Assembly (NCBI GenBank): GCA_001801105.1
Contig: MGWS01000006.1
Coordinates: forward strand, 7,794 to 41,436
Length of the DNA: 33,643 bases
From: Gallionellales bacterium GWA2_60_18
Lineage (GTDB): Bacteria > Pseudomonadota > Gammaproteobacteria > Burkholderiales > Gallionellaceae
Reading direction: 5' to 3'
Positions 1 through 8,829 of the stretch are shown in pieces. The position numbers and the translations under genes were made by a program. Position 1 is the first letter of the stretch, and each line of letters begins with the position of its first letter. Below the pieces are notes generated by a model. The model was not told the origin of the DNA. It saw only the letters and a list, made by a program, of their open reading frames with translations, and did no database searches.

Positions 1-851
1 TTGAAACGGCAAGTGACCCGCCAGCGGGCAGCACGCGCACGGTAGCGCCCGCGCCTCGGCGCGGGCGAGGATTGAAACAAGCAGTTGGACGGCTTACGCG
101 TAGGCTTGAAAAAAGTAGCGCCCGCGCCTCGGCGCGGGCGAGGATTGAAACCCCACACCGTCTGGATCCTCCTTGCTGGTCACCTGTAGCGCCCGCGCCT
201 CGGCGCGGGCGAGGATTGAAACCCACGCCGCTCGATCAGACAGTCGATATTTCTGGGTAGCGCCCGCGCCTCGGCGCGGGCGAGGATTGAAACAATTGTC
301 CCCGCGTTGAGAAGCGCCAGCACCGCGGTAGCGCCCGCGCCTCGGCGCGGGCGAGGATTGAAACCGAACCTCCGCTGCGTGGTTGAAGGCAAGTTGGTTG
401 TAGCGCCCGCGCCTCGGCGCGGGCGAGGATTGAAACAGTAATCTTGCTCCTTGCCCTTTGCCGTGCTGCCGTAGCGCCCGCGCCTCGGCGCGGGCGAGGA
501 TTGAAACACTTTTCCGCTTGACAGCTTCTTTACTGTTCTATGTAGCGCCCGCGCCTCGGCGCGGGCGAGGATTGAAACATCGACGGGGGCTCCGTGATAC
601 GCCCCGCCTGCCGTAGCGCCCGCGCCTCGGCGCGGGCGAGGATTGAAACTTTTTCACAGTGCCCCGGTTCCAGCTTATCAATCGTAGCGCCCGCGCCTCG
701 GCGCGGGCGAGGATTGAAACCAAACTCCGTCAGCCGGAACTATCTTGCTGCGGTGTAGCGCCCGCGCCTCGGCGCGGGCGAGGATTGAAACCTAACATTG
801 GCAACTGGATTTGCGTCGCACAATCGTAGTGCCCGCCCCCGGCAGGAAAAC
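1..851 (+). CRISPR. CRISPR array, trailer-side end, 11 intact repeats
   Basis: Eleven identical 37-bp repeats start at 42, 115, 186, 257, 328, 400, 471, 542, 613, 684 and 755. The last 7 bases of a twelfth are at 1-7 and a degenerate copy is at 826-851. Each repeat begins GTAGCGCCCG and ends GAGGATTGAAAC. Repeat bases 5-14 and 17-26 are perfect inverted complements (CGCCCGCGCC / GGCGCGGGCG), so the crRNA hairpin is very stable. Spacers are mostly 34 bp (range 34-36) and all different. The terminal ATTGAAAC is the usual 8-nt crRNA 5' handle, so the array should be transcribed on the plus strand with its leader left of the window. The decayed last repeat on the right agrees with that polarity. 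The repeat resembles those of type I or III systems, but the subtype cannot be fixed because no cas gene is visible. Confidence 0.98.
826..851 (+). repeat. Degenerate terminal CRISPR repeat
   Basis: After a last spacer of exactly 34 bp (792-825) the sequence starts GTAGTGCCCGC, like the repeat (GTAGCGCCCGC), and ends GGAAAAC, like GGATTGAAAC. The central stem has shrunk to about 26 bp in total and lost its palindrome. It marks the oldest, leader-distal end of the array. It stops one base before the stop codon of the minus-strand gene at 853. Confidence 0.8.
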
Positions 852-852
852 T

Positions 853-1626
853 TCACCCCACGAATTCCATCTCCGCCATCAGCACGTGATGATCGGAGGC
901 CTTGGTCGGGGTGACGGCATGGCGCACCGGGCGCAGGTGGCGGTTATACAGGATGTGGTCGAGGATGTAGGGGCGCCTGCGCCAGGTGATCTCTCCCGTC
1001 TGTACAGTTTGGTAACCGGCTTCGGCGACTTGGGCGACCAGCGATTCGTGTTTGCTAACGTTGAAGTCGCCGCCCAGCACGGTCGGCCCTTGCGAGCGGC
1101 GCAGGTGTTCGACCACCAGGCGGCGCTGTTCGATGTGTTGCTCGCTCGACGAGTTGAGCATGAAGAAGGCCAGCAGGTGGGTGTTGAACAGTTGGAGTTC
1201 GTGACCCGCGATGGTGGTCTTGGCACCGATGAGCAGGCGGTCGGTGGGGGTCGTTTCTTCGCCCTGGAATTCGAACCTGACCGGCGGGGACGGCAGGTCG
1301 AAACGGGACGTGTCGCGCAGCGGGGTCTTCGAGAAGATGGCCAGTCCGATGCCGAAGGGCAGTTCGCGCGGATCGGCTTTGGGGTAGGCGAAATAGCCGT
1401 GGTATCCGGCAAGCGCGGCGGCGATCCGCGTGTAGTTGGGCGGCGGCTCGATCTGCGCGCCGCCGGGCTGCGCGAACTCGACTTCCTGCAGCAGCACGAT
1501 ATCGGCGTTGTGGCTGCGGATCTCCGCGATGGTCGCATCCAGATCGACGGGCGCGCCGTCCGGGTCGGCATCGTCCCATACCTGGCCGAACTGCATGTTG
1601 AATTGGATGACCTTGAAGGTGCTCAT
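853..1626 (-). CDS. Endonuclease/exonuclease/phosphatase-fold protein
   Basis: A 257-residue protein of the EEP superfamily, the metal-dependent phosphodiesterases related to exonuclease III, DNase I and sphingomyelinase. The visible family motifs in order are QFNMQ near residue 8 (metal-site Asn), LLQEVE near 46 (metal-binding Glu), the GGDFNV box near 185 (catalytic Asp/Asn) and a terminal SDHHVL (Asp-His pair) near 244. There is no obvious signal peptide or membrane segment, so it is probably cytoplasmic. Its start lies 2 bp after the RND gene stop, so it is the third gene of the efflux operon. The true substrate (nucleic acid, phospholipid or another phosphodiester) cannot be told from sequence. 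Its 3' end touches the CRISPR array, leaving no room for a terminator. Confidence 0.85.
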   Translation of the reverse strand: MSTFKVIQFNMQFGQVWDDADPDGAPVDLDATIAEIRSHNADIVLLQEVEFAQPGGAQIEPPPNYTRIAAALAGYHGYFAYPKADPRELPFGIGLAIFSKTPLRDTSRFDLPSPPVRFEFQGEETTPTDRLLIGAKTTIAGHELQLFNTHLLAFFMLNSSSEQHIEQRRLVVEHLRRSQGPTVLGGDFNVSKHESLVAQVAEAGYQTVQTGEITWRRRPYILDHILYNRHLRPVRHAVTPTKASDHHVLMAEMEFVG

Positions 1627-1628
1627 GG

Positions 1629-4600
1629 CTATCTGGCCGCCTCGTCAGTTTTCGGCATGATAGCGCTTTGGTCGTGTTCGCGCACCCTGAACCATGCCGC
1701 ATACAGCGCCGGCAGGAACAGGCAGGTGAGCAAGGTGGCGAACACCAGCCCGCCCATGATGGACACCGCCATCGGTCCCCAGAACACCTGGCGCGTCAGC
1801 GGAATCATCGCAAGGATCGCGGCAGCGGCGGTGAGCATGATCGGGCGAAAGCGGCGCACGGTAGCGCCAATGATGGCCTCCCAACGGGTCTTGCCCTCAT
1901 CCTCGTCCTGGCGAATCTGATCTATCAGAATCACCGAATTGCGCATGATCATCCCGGCCAGCGCGATGAAGCCGAGGTTAGCGACGAAACCGAACGGCAC
2001 CTGGAACACCAGCAGTGCGAACGTGACGCCGATCAACCCCAGCGGCGCGGTGAGCAGCACCATCACGGTACGGCTGATGCTCTGCAACTGGATCATCAGC
2101 AATGTGATCACCCCAACCAGCATCAGTGGCACCACGGCGGCGATGGCGGTCTCGCCCTTGGCGGATTCCTCGATGCTGCCGCCCATCTCGATGCGGTAGC
2201 CGGATGGCAGCTTTGCGCGCAGCTCGTCGAATTGTTTATTCATCTGCACCGACACAGTCGCGGGCTGCACCTTGTCCGCCATGTCGGCGCGCACCGTCAG
2301 GGTCGGCAGACGGTTGCGCCGCCAGATGATGCCCTCCTCCAGTACCGGCACCAACTTCGCCACTTGAGCCAGCGGCACGTGACGCCCGCCCGCGAGCGGG
2401 ATGTCAAGGTCGGGCAGGCGATCCAGCGAACGGCTGTCGCTGTCTGCGCCACCGCGCCACACCACATCGATCAATTGGTCGCCCTCGCGGTATTGCGTCA
2501 GCGCCACGCCGTTGAGCCAGCCCTGCAGCGCCTGCGCGACTTCCTGACTGGAAGTGCCGAGGCGGCGCGCCTTGTCCTGATCCACTTCGACGCGCACACT
2601 CTTGACCTTCTCGTTCCAGTTGAAATTGACGTTCTGCAAATGTACGTTGGCGCGCATCGCCGCCGCGACCTGCTCGGAAATCTCGCGGATCTTGCCGAGG
2701 TCGTCGCCCAGCACGCGGAACTGCACCGGGTAGCCGATGGGCGGGCCGTTCTCGAGACGCACCACGCGCACGCGCAGGTGCGAGTAATCGTCGGCGGCGA
2801 AGCGTTGCTCCAGACGCTGCTTGAGGTCTTCGCGCGCTTGCAGGTCTTTGGTGACGATGATGAACTGGCCGAAGTTGTCGGCGAACAGTTGCTGGTCGAG
2901 CGACAGGAAGAAGCGCGGCGCGCCGTTGCCGACATAAGACGAGTAGTAGTCCACCGCCTTGTCGTCCTTGAGCAGTTGCTCGATGCGCTGCACCTCATGC
3001 CCGGTCGCCTTGAGCGAAGCGCCCTGCGGCAGCCATACGTCCACCATCAGCTCCAGTCGGCTGGCGGAAGGGAAGAACTGCTTCTGCACGAATTTGCCGA
3101 ACGCGGCGACCGACAGGATGAACATCAGCACCGTGGCGAGGATGACCTTCCAGCGGTTGCGCAGACACCATTCCACCAGCGCACGGAAACGCCGGTAGAA
3201 CGGCGTGCCGTAGATGTCCTCGCCGTGGCGTTGCGCTTTGGCGACGAGTTTTTTCGGGTCGAGCAGTTTGTAGCCGAGATAGGGCGTGAACACCACCGCG
3301 ACGATCCACGAAGTTAGCAGCGCGATAGTGACGACCTGAAAGATGGAGATGGTGTATTCGCTCGCCGCCGACTTGGAAAAGCCGACCGGCGTGAACGCGG
3401 CAGCGGTGATCAGCGTGCCGGTGAGCATCGGAAACGCGGTCGAGGTGTAGGCGAAGGTGGCCGCCTTGAAGCGATCCCAACCCTGCTCCATCTTCACCAC
3501 CATCATCTCTACTGCGATGATGGCATCGTCCACCAGCAGGCCGAGCGCGATCACCAGTGCACCCAGCGAGATGCGTTGCAGGTCGATGCCGAACACTTTC
3601 ATCAGGAAAAAAGTGATCGCCAGCACCAGCGGGATGGACAGCGCCACCACGGTGCCGGTGCGCCAACCCAGGCTGAGGAACGACACCGCCAGCACAATCA
3701 GGATCGCCTCAGTGAGCGAGTTTTCGAACAGGCGGATCGAGCCCCTGACCACTGCCGGCTGGTCGGCCACCACGTGCACCTCGATGCCCGCGGGCAGCCC
3801 GGCGGAGATGCCATTCATCGCCTGTTTGAGGTTGTCGCCGAGATCGATCACGTTGCCGCCCTTGTCCATCACCACGCCGATGCCGATGGCGGACTGCCCC
3901 GCGACGCGCATCTGCGGCGCGGGCGGATCGGCCAGGCCGCGGCTGACCGTGGCGATATCGCCGACGCGCAAATGCTGGCCGTTCACCAGCAGGTCGGCAG
4001 CGCGCACCCGCTCCACGCTGTCGAAAGCGCCGCCGACGCGCAGCCTGATCCGGTCGCTCTCCGTCTCCACGAATCCGGCCGGGCTCACCGCGTTCTGCTT
4101 TTGCAGCGCCTCGGCGATCTGCGGCACGCTGATGCCCAGGCTGGCGAGCCGGTTCGGCGACACGTCGAGGTAGATCTTCTCATCCTGCACGCCGATCAGC
4201 TCGACGCGCTTCACGTCCGGCACGCGCTTCAATTCCAGCGCGATGCGATCGGCATGGCGGCGCAACGCGGCAATATCGAAACCGTCACCGGTCAGCGCGA
4301 ACACATTAATCTGCACGTCGCCGAACTCGTCGTTGGGGAACGGCCCCTGTACGCCTTGCGGCAGCGTGTGGCGGATGTCGTCGAGCTTCTTGCGCACCTG
4401 CCGCCAGGCCTCGGGCACCTCGGGCTTGGGCGTGTAGTCTTTCAGGACGATGAAGACCAGCGACTCGCCCGGCTTAGAGGCGGATTGCAACACATCTACC
4501 CAGGGTGTCTCCTGCAATTTCTTCTCGATGCGTTCGGTCAGCTCGCGCTCCACCTCCTGCGCCGTCGCACCCGGCCACAGCGTGCGCACCACCATCACCT

Positions 4601-4739
4601 TGAAGGTGAAGTCCGGGTCTTCGGCGCGACCGAGCTTGAAGTAGGAGAGCACGCCCGCCGCCATCAGCACGACGATGAGATACAGCACCATCTGCTGGTG
4701 CGTCAGCGCCCAGGACGAGAGATTGGGGAAACGTTTCAT
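1629..4739 (-). CDS. RND efflux pump, inner-membrane permease (AcrB/AcrD/AcrF type)
   Basis: A 1036-residue proton-driven efflux transporter of the hydrophobe/amphiphile RND class, normal length for AcrB relatives. TM1 is at about residues 14-33, followed by a large periplasmic porter loop. The TM4 proton-relay motif GLLVDDAIIAVE has paired aspartates at 404-405, matching AcrB Asp407/408. A second periplasmic loop and TM7-12 follow. In TM10 the segment GMIMRNSVILIDQI has Arg where AcrB has the essential Lys940, a substitution that I recall from other RND sub-branches. The start overlaps the adaptor gene stop in an ATGA (4736-4739), so the two are translationally coupled. No outer-membrane factor gene is present, so a TolC-like channel must be encoded elsewhere. 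Substrate unknown; a metal-type (CzcA) pump is less likely. Confidence 0.95.
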   Translation of the reverse strand: MKRFPNLSSWALTHQQMVLYLIVVLMAAGVLSYFKLGRAEDPDFTFKVMVVRTLWPGATAQEVERELTERIEKKLQETPWVDVLQSASKPGESLVFIVLKDYTPKPEVPEAWRQVRKKLDDIRHTLPQGVQGPFPNDEFGDVQINVFALTGDGFDIAALRRHADRIALELKRVPDVKRVELIGVQDEKIYLDVSPNRLASLGISVPQIAEALQKQNAVSPAGFVETESDRIRLRVGGAFDSVERVRAADLLVNGQHLRVGDIATVSRGLADPPAPQMRVAGQSAIGIGVVMDKGGNVIDLGDNLKQAMNGISAGLPAGIEVHVVADQPAVVRGSIRLFENSLTEAILIVLAVSFLSLGWRTGTVVALSIPLVLAITFFLMKVFGIDLQRISLGALVIALGLLVDDAIIAVEMMVVKMEQGWDRFKAATFAYTSTAFPMLTGTLITAAAFTPVGFSKSAASEYTISIFQVVTIALLTSWIVAVVFTPYLGYKLLDPKKLVAKAQRHGEDIYGTPFYRRFRALVEWCLRNRWKVILATVLMFILSVAAFGKFVQKQFFPSASRLELMVDVWLPQGASLKATGHEVQRIEQLLKDDKAVDYYSSYVGNGAPRFFLSLDQQLFADNFGQFIIVTKDLQAREDLKQRLEQRFAADDYSHLRVRVVRLENGPPIGYPVQFRVLGDDLGKIREISEQVAAAMRANVHLQNVNFNWNEKVKSVRVEVDQDKARRLGTSSQEVAQALQGWLNGVALTQYREGDQLIDVVWRGGADSDSRSLDRLPDLDIPLAGGRHVPLAQVAKLVPVLEEGIIWRRNRLPTLTVRADMADKVQPATVSVQMNKQFDELRAKLPSGYRIEMGGSIEESAKGETAIAAVVPLMLVGVITLLMIQLQSISRTVMVLLTAPLGLIGVTFALLVFQVPFGFVANLGFIALAGMIMRNSVILIDQIRQDEDEGKTRWEAIIGATVRRFRPIMLTAAAAILAMIPLTRQVFWGPMAVSIMGGLVFATLLTCLFLPALYAAWFRVREHDQSAIMPKTDEAAR

Positions 4740-5761
4740 TTGCTGCGTTCGCTCTCGACGATACGAACCTTTTCGCCCGCGCTGAGCTTGTGCACCCCGG
4801 CGCTGACGATGCGCTCGCCCGCCACCAGCCCTTCGGCAATCACCGCGCCGTCATCCCGGTAGGCCGAGATGCGGACCGGGCGCAGGCTGAGGCTGCGGTC
4901 GGCGGCGACGATCCACACGGCAGACTTGTCACCCTGCTGGAAGATCGCCGACAGCGGAACGATGAAGCCAACCTGCCCTTCTCCGCCACCGAAGCGCACC
5001 CGCGCCGTCATGCCCAGCGCGGCCCGCGCATCCGCATCGCTCAGCGCGACGCGTGCCGGATAGGTGCGGCTGGCCGGATCGGCCGCCGGCGCCAGCTCGC
5101 GCAAGCGTCCTGTGAAACGTCCGGTTCCGACCTCGACCTCGGCAGGTGCGCCGATTGCAAGATCGGCGAACTGCGTCTCGGGTATCGCGATCGCGATCTC
5201 GCGCTCGCCGTCCCGGGCCAGGCGCAGCACCGGCTGCCCGGCACTCACCACCTGTCCGGCTTCCGCCAGGGTCGCCGTCACCACCGCCGCATGGTCTGCG
5301 CGCAAGGTGGTGTAGGCGGACTGATTGCGCGCCAAGCTGGCCTGCGCGGCAGCGGCCTTGAGCGCGGTCTCTTTGGCATCCAGTGCCGATTGGCTGACGA
5401 AGCCCTTGTCGCGCAGTTCGCGATAGCGCTTCGCTTCCGCCTCGGCCAATTGATATTGCGCGTCTGCCGAACTTGCCTGCAAGCCCGCATCAGCCGGGTC
5501 GATGCGCGCCAGCGCCTGCCCGGCTTTCACGCGCGCGCCCGCGTCCACCATGCGCTCGACGATCTTGCCGCCGATGCGAAAACCCGGGACGCTCTCATAG
5601 CGCGCCCTGACCTCGCCGCTATAGACATGTCCGGCGATACCGGCGGACTCACCCACGACAGCCGTCAGTACCGCCTGCTCGACTCTGGCGAGCGGCGCGT
5701 TTTCCTGATGACAGGCGGCGAGAACAAGAACCAGAGCAAGGGGCAATGCGGCGTAATTCAT
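4736..5761 (-). CDS. RND periplasmic adaptor (membrane fusion) lipoprotein
   Basis: A 341-residue HlyD/AcrA-type adaptor that would bridge the RND permease to an outer-membrane channel. The N-terminus MNYAALPLALVLVLAAC carries a lipobox (LAAC, Cys17), so it is predicted to be a lipoprotein, although the n-region lacks the usual Lys/Arg. The first half of the biotinyl-lipoyl-like domain is near 60-90 (GGKIVERMVDAGARVKAGQ), the alpha-hairpin about 95-155, the second lipoyl half about 160-185, and beta-barrel and membrane-proximal domains follow to the end. The open frame extends far upstream across hrcA on the other strand. I chose ATG 5761 because it yields the lipoprotein signal and sits just downstream of a good promoter. 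No clear Shine-Dalgarno precedes it. First gene of the operon adaptor-RND-EEP. Confidence 0.92.
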   Translation of the reverse strand: MNYAALPLALVLVLAACHQENAPLARVEQAVLTAVVGESAGIAGHVYSGEVRARYESVPGFRIGGKIVERMVDAGARVKAGQALARIDPADAGLQASSADAQYQLAEAEAKRYRELRDKGFVSQSALDAKETALKAAAAQASLARNQSAYTTLRADHAAVVTATLAEAGQVVSAGQPVLRLARDGEREIAIAIPETQFADLAIGAPAEVEVGTGRFTGRLRELAPAADPASRTYPARVALSDADARAALGMTARVRFGGGEGQVGFIVPLSAIFQQGDKSAVWIVAADRSLSLRPVRISAYRDDGAVIAEGLVAGERIVSAGVHKLSAGEKVRIVESERSK

Positions 5762-5789
5762 AAAAGTTGATGTTCTGACAAGGAACGGC

Positions 5790-5818
5790 AATGTAGTTTT
5801 CAAACACTTGTTTGTCAA
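5790..5818 (-). promoter_or_regulatory. Sigma70-like promoter with embedded TetR-type operator
   Basis: On the minus strand a perfect -35 TTGACA (5813-5818) is followed, after exactly 17 bp, by a -10 TACATT (5790-5795). Inside the spacer and overlapping the -35 lies a perfect palindrome, CAAACA-CT-TGTTTG (5801-5814). Such short dyads between -35 and -10 are typical TetR-family operators of efflux operons. A bound repressor here would block polymerase. The predicted 5' leader of the adaptor mRNA is only about 20 nt. No TetR gene lies in the window, so the regulator would be encoded elsewhere. Confidence 0.7.
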
Positions 5819-5872
5819 ACCTGCCGCCAACTCTGCAAATGCGGCGAAACCACCGCAACAGGACGCCGATGG

Positions 5873-5878
5873 TAGAAT
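5873..5878 (+). promoter_or_regulatory. Possible -10 box of hrcA, very close to the start codon
   Basis: TAGAAT lies only 6 bp before the hrcA ATG at 5885. Transcription from it would start at or next to the start codon, giving a leaderless or nearly leaderless message. No convincing -35 is seen at the right distance (5850-5855 reads CCACCG) and no Shine-Dalgarno is present. It may instead be a chance match. Confidence 0.35.
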
Positions 5879-5884
5879 CATCCC

Positions 5885-6904
5885 ATGCTCAACGAACGCG
5901 CGCAGATCCTGCTCAAGACTCTGGTGGAACGCTACATCAGCGACGGCCAACCGGTCGGTTCGCGCGCCTTGCAACAATATTCCGGGTTGGAAGTCAGCTC
6001 GGCGACCATTCGCAACGTGATGGCCGACCTTGAAGACATCGGCCTGGTCAGCAGCCCGCACACCTCTGCCGGGCGCATTCCGACCGGCATGGCCTACCGG
6101 CTGTTCATCGACACGATGCTGGTCACCAAACCGCTGGACAGCCTGCGCATGCAGCAGATGGAACACCAGTTGCAGCCGGACAACCCGTCGCGGCTGATCG
6201 CGCAGGCTTCCAGCATGCTGTCCGATCTGACGCAATTCGCCGGCGTGGTGGCTACCGCGAAACGCGATGTCGTCACCGTGCGCCAGATCGAATTCCTGCG
6301 CCTCGGCGAGAAGCGCGTGCTGCTCATCATCGTGATGCCGGACGGCGAGGTGGAGAACCGCGTGCTGCTGACGGAAAATGACTATACCCAGTCGCAGCTC
6401 GTCGAAGCGGGCAACTTCCTCAATCAGAACTACATCGGTTGCAGCTTTTCGCAGATTCGCGAAAAGTTGCGCGGCGAATTGCGCCAGCTGCATCAGGACA
6501 TGAGCTCGCTGATGGCGGCGGCACTCGCCGCAGGCGACGAAGCGGCGGCCAGGAAATCCGGGGATTACGTCATCAGCGGCGAACATAAACTGCTGCATGT
6601 GCATGACCTGTCCACCGACATGAACCGGCTGCGCGGCCTGTTCAACCTGTTCGAGCAGAAGACCGGCCTGCTGCAACTGCTGGAAGAAGGGCGCAAGGGA
6701 CAAGGCATCCACATCTTCGTCGGTGCCGAATCCGGCTTGGCTTCGCTGGAAGAATGCAGCGTTATCACCGCGCCCTATTCCGCCGATGGCAAAGTGGTCG
6801 GCACCCTTGCCGTGGTCGGCCCGAAGCGCATGGACTACCAGCGTGTGGTTCCGATCGTGGACATCACCGCAAGGCTGCTGGGCAACGCGCTGTCGCAGAA
6901 CTGA
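5885..6904 (+). CDS. hrcA: Heat-inducible transcription repressor HrcA
   Basis: A 339-residue HrcA, usual length. The N-terminal winged helix is clear ([20 protein letters not shown], then [18 protein letters not shown] about residues 38-55 and [12 protein letters not shown] near 61-72). A GAF-like dimerisation region and the characteristic late motif [20 protein letters not shown] about 296-315 follow. In its family HrcA represses chaperone genes by binding CIRCE elements, assisted by GroEL. The stop is 8 bp before hemH and the hemH Shine-Dalgarno overlaps it, so the two are co-transcribed. In related bacteria grpE-dnaK-dnaJ often follow this pair; here they do not, and I found no CIRCE half-sites in the window. 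The gene is divergent from the efflux operon, 123 bp apart. Confidence 0.97.
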   Translation: MLNERAQILLKTLVERYISDGQPVGSRALQQYSGLEVSSATIRNVMADLEDIGLVSSPHTSAGRIPTGMAYRLFIDTMLVTKPLDSLRMQQMEHQLQPDNPSRLIAQASSMLSDLTQFAGVVATAKRDVVTVRQIEFLRLGEKRVLLIIVMPDGEVENRVLLTENDYTQSQLVEAGNFLNQNYIGCSFSQIREKLRGELRQLHQDMSSLMAAALAAGDEAAARKSGDYVISGEHKLLHVHDLSTDMNRLRGLFNLFEQKTGLLQLLEEGRKGQGIHIFVGAESGLASLEECSVITAPYSADGKVVGTLAVVGPKRMDYQRVVPIVDITARLLGNALSQN

Positions 6905-6912
6905 GGGATATC

Positions 6913-8001
6913 ATGAGCTACCTGCCCGAACCCGCATTCACCCACGGCACGCCGGAGAAGACCGGCATCCTGCTGGTTAACCTCGGCACGCCGGATGCGC
7001 CGACGGTGCCAGCGGTGCGCGCCTATCTGAAGGAATTTTTGAGCGACCCGCGCGTGGTGGAGATGCCGCGCGCGATCTGGTGGCTGATCCTCAACGGCAT
7101 CATCCTCAACACGCGCCCGAAAAAATCTGCTGCAAAGTACGCCTCGGTGTGGCTACCCGAAGGCTCGCCGTTGCGCGTCTACACCGCGAAGCAGGCTGTG
7201 CTGTTGCAAGGCTATCTCGGCGAACGCGTCAAAGCGCCGTTCGTGGTGGACTACGCGATGCGTTACGGCAACCCGTCGATTCCCGCCGTGCTGCGCAAAC
7301 TCAAGGAGCAGAACTGCCAGCGCATCCTGGTCGTGCCGATGTATCCGCAATATGCCGCCAGCACCACAGCAACCGTCACCGACATCGTGTACGGCGAATT
7401 GCAGAAGATGCGCAACACACCCGCTATCCGCACCATCAAACACTTCCACGACCATCCCGGTTATATCAGGGCACTGGCAAACAGCATCAATGACTACTGG
7501 ATGAAGCATGGCCGCCCCGAAAAGCTGGTGATGAGCTTTCACGGCTTGCCGCGCAACACGCTCGACCTGGGCGACCCCTACCACTGCGAGTGCCACAAGA
7601 CCGGTCGCCTGCTGGCGCAGCAACTGGGACTGAAGACGGATCAATATATCGTCAGCTTCCAGTCACGCTTCGGCAAGGCGGAATGGCTCAAGCCCTACAC
7701 CGCCGCGACGCTGAAAGAACTCGGCAAAAAAAAGACTGCGCGCGTGGATGTCGTCTGCCCCGGCTTCGTCGCCGACTGCCTGGAAACACTGGAAGAGATC
7801 GCGCTGGATGTGCGCGAAGATTTTTTACATGCTGGTGGCGGCGAGTATCACTACATCCCCTGCCTCAACGAACGCGATGACTGGCTGCACGCGCTGACCG
7901 ACATCGTGCAGGACAACCTGCACGGCTGGCTGGACAAACCGGATGCGGCAGAACTTGAACAAGGTCGTCTGCGCGCACTGGCGATGGGTGCTGACAAATA
8001 G
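6913..8001 (+). CDS. hemH: Ferrochelatase
   Basis: A 362-residue protoheme ferro-lyase that inserts Fe2+ into protoporphyrin IX, the last step of heme synthesis. The N-terminal signature [14 protein letters not shown] is near residues 17-30, the catalytic-site SFHGLP (metal-binding His) near 200-205, and the C-terminal [15 protein letters not shown] with the active-site Glu near 278-292. Cysteines in [12 protein letters not shown] are typical of proteobacterial HemH. ATG 6913 is chosen because a GAGGG Shine-Dalgarno (6903-6907) overlaps the hrcA stop at good spacing; the open frame itself runs further upstream inside hrcA. Heme supply fits the c-type cytochromes and siroheme enzyme nearby, but that link is only contextual. 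Confidence 0.97.
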   Translation: MSYLPEPAFTHGTPEKTGILLVNLGTPDAPTVPAVRAYLKEFLSDPRVVEMPRAIWWLILNGIILNTRPKKSAAKYASVWLPEGSPLRVYTAKQAVLLQGYLGERVKAPFVVDYAMRYGNPSIPAVLRKLKEQNCQRILVVPMYPQYAASTTATVTDIVYGELQKMRNTPAIRTIKHFHDHPGYIRALANSINDYWMKHGRPEKLVMSFHGLPRNTLDLGDPYHCECHKTGRLLAQQLGLKTDQYIVSFQSRFGKAEWLKPYTAATLKELGKKKTARVDVVCPGFVADCLETLEEIALDVREDFLHAGGGEYHYIPCLNERDDWLHALTDIVQDNLHGWLDKPDAAELEQGRLRALAMGADK

Positions 8002-8004
8002 TTC

Positions 8005-8805
8005 ATGGCCACATTCACACCCACTATGAACCTGCAAGCAATCGAACATATCCATGCGCTTTGGGACGGATTGGCAGACTTTGATGCCGCGCGCCCCGAT
8101 GAGGCGCTCACCCACCTTATGGAGGGGCTGTGCGCCTTGGCGGGAGCTTGGAACATCACTTGGATGGGGACGGCGCGCCTAGATGCGACTTTCCCCGGAG
8201 ATCCGGTGAAGGGCTGGCGGCCGCGCATCATCCGCCATATGCACTCCTCGCCGCCACTGGATGATGCCGTACACGAGCAGGTGGAAAAACTGGAACAGGG
8301 GGTAGTGGATATCACCACCATCCGCAACGTCGAAGGTGCAGGCACTTTTCGCGCCAACCGGCTGCGCGATATGGTCGGCCCCGAGTGGTTCGAATCGCTT
8401 TACTATCGCGCCTACTATCAGAATGTCGGTACAGCGGATACCGTCTGGGTGGCATTCCCGGTAAACGAGGACGCCGAATCCTGGTTCGGCATACACCGCG
8501 CGCTGAACTGCCCCCCTTTTACTGAAACCGAACGGGATACCATCGCCTACGCCCTGCGCGGCATCAAGTGGTTTCATCGGCAGCTTATGCTCTCCCATGG
8601 TCTGCTGCTGGCCGCGACACCCATGACGCAAGCCGAGCGGCGGGTATTGCATCTGCTGCTGAGCGGGCGCTCCGAGAAACTGATTGCTGCCGAACTGGGG
8701 CGGAGCTACCACACGGTCCATGAATGCGTCACCGCGATCTTCCGCAAGTTCGGCGTGAACAACCGGGCCGCGCTGATGGCCTTATGGCTGGGACAGTCCG
8801 CCTGA
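8005..8805 (+). CDS. LuxR-type transcriptional regulator
   Basis: A 266-residue regulator with a C-terminal LuxR/FixJ helix-turn-helix at about residues 208-262. The recognisable core is MTQAERRVLHLLLSGRSEKL, then IAAELGRSYHTVHECVTAIF and FRKFGVNNRAAL. The N-terminal 200 residues look like a soluble sensory domain, but I could not assign a family. There is no receiver-domain phosphorylation pocket and no membrane segment. The gene begins 3 bp after the hemH stop; an alternative start is ATG 8026 (MNLQ). It lies directly upstream of the inverse autotransporter, and I infer that it controls that gene, possibly through the dyad at 8830-8843. It has no strong Shine-Dalgarno of its own. Confidence 0.85.
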   Translation: MATFTPTMNLQAIEHIHALWDGLADFDAARPDEALTHLMEGLCALAGAWNITWMGTARLDATFPGDPVKGWRPRIIRHMHSSPPLDDAVHEQVEKLEQGVVDITTIRNVEGAGTFRANRLRDMVGPEWFESLYYRAYYQNVGTADTVWVAFPVNEDAESWFGIHRALNCPPFTETERDTIAYALRGIKWFHRQLMLSHGLLLAATPMTQAERRVLHLLLSGRSEKLIAAELGRSYHTVHECVTAIFRKFGVNNRAALMALWLGQSA

Positions 8806-8829
8806 TTTCTCTTTCCACCTGATTAGGGG

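Noticed and set aside
72..723. Small open frames on both strands within the CRISPR array
   Set aside because: They are repeat units translated over and over (GRGLKP- and RRGRYG-like peptides) and have no start signals; typical CRISPR artefacts.
1668..4862. Long plus-strand open frames (up to 549 and 428 codons) across the RND and adaptor genes
   Set aside because: They are antisense to well-supported genes, are rich in His/Arg/Gln/Asp as GC-rich shadows are, and match no family.
5762..5884. A CIRCE element near hrcA
   Set aside because: Neither TTAGCACTC nor GAGTGCTAA is present here or anywhere I looked in the window.
5762..6712. Minus-strand N-terminal extension of the adaptor across hrcA
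   Set aside because: The added 317 codons are antisense to hrcA; the lipoprotein signal and promoter place the start at 5761.
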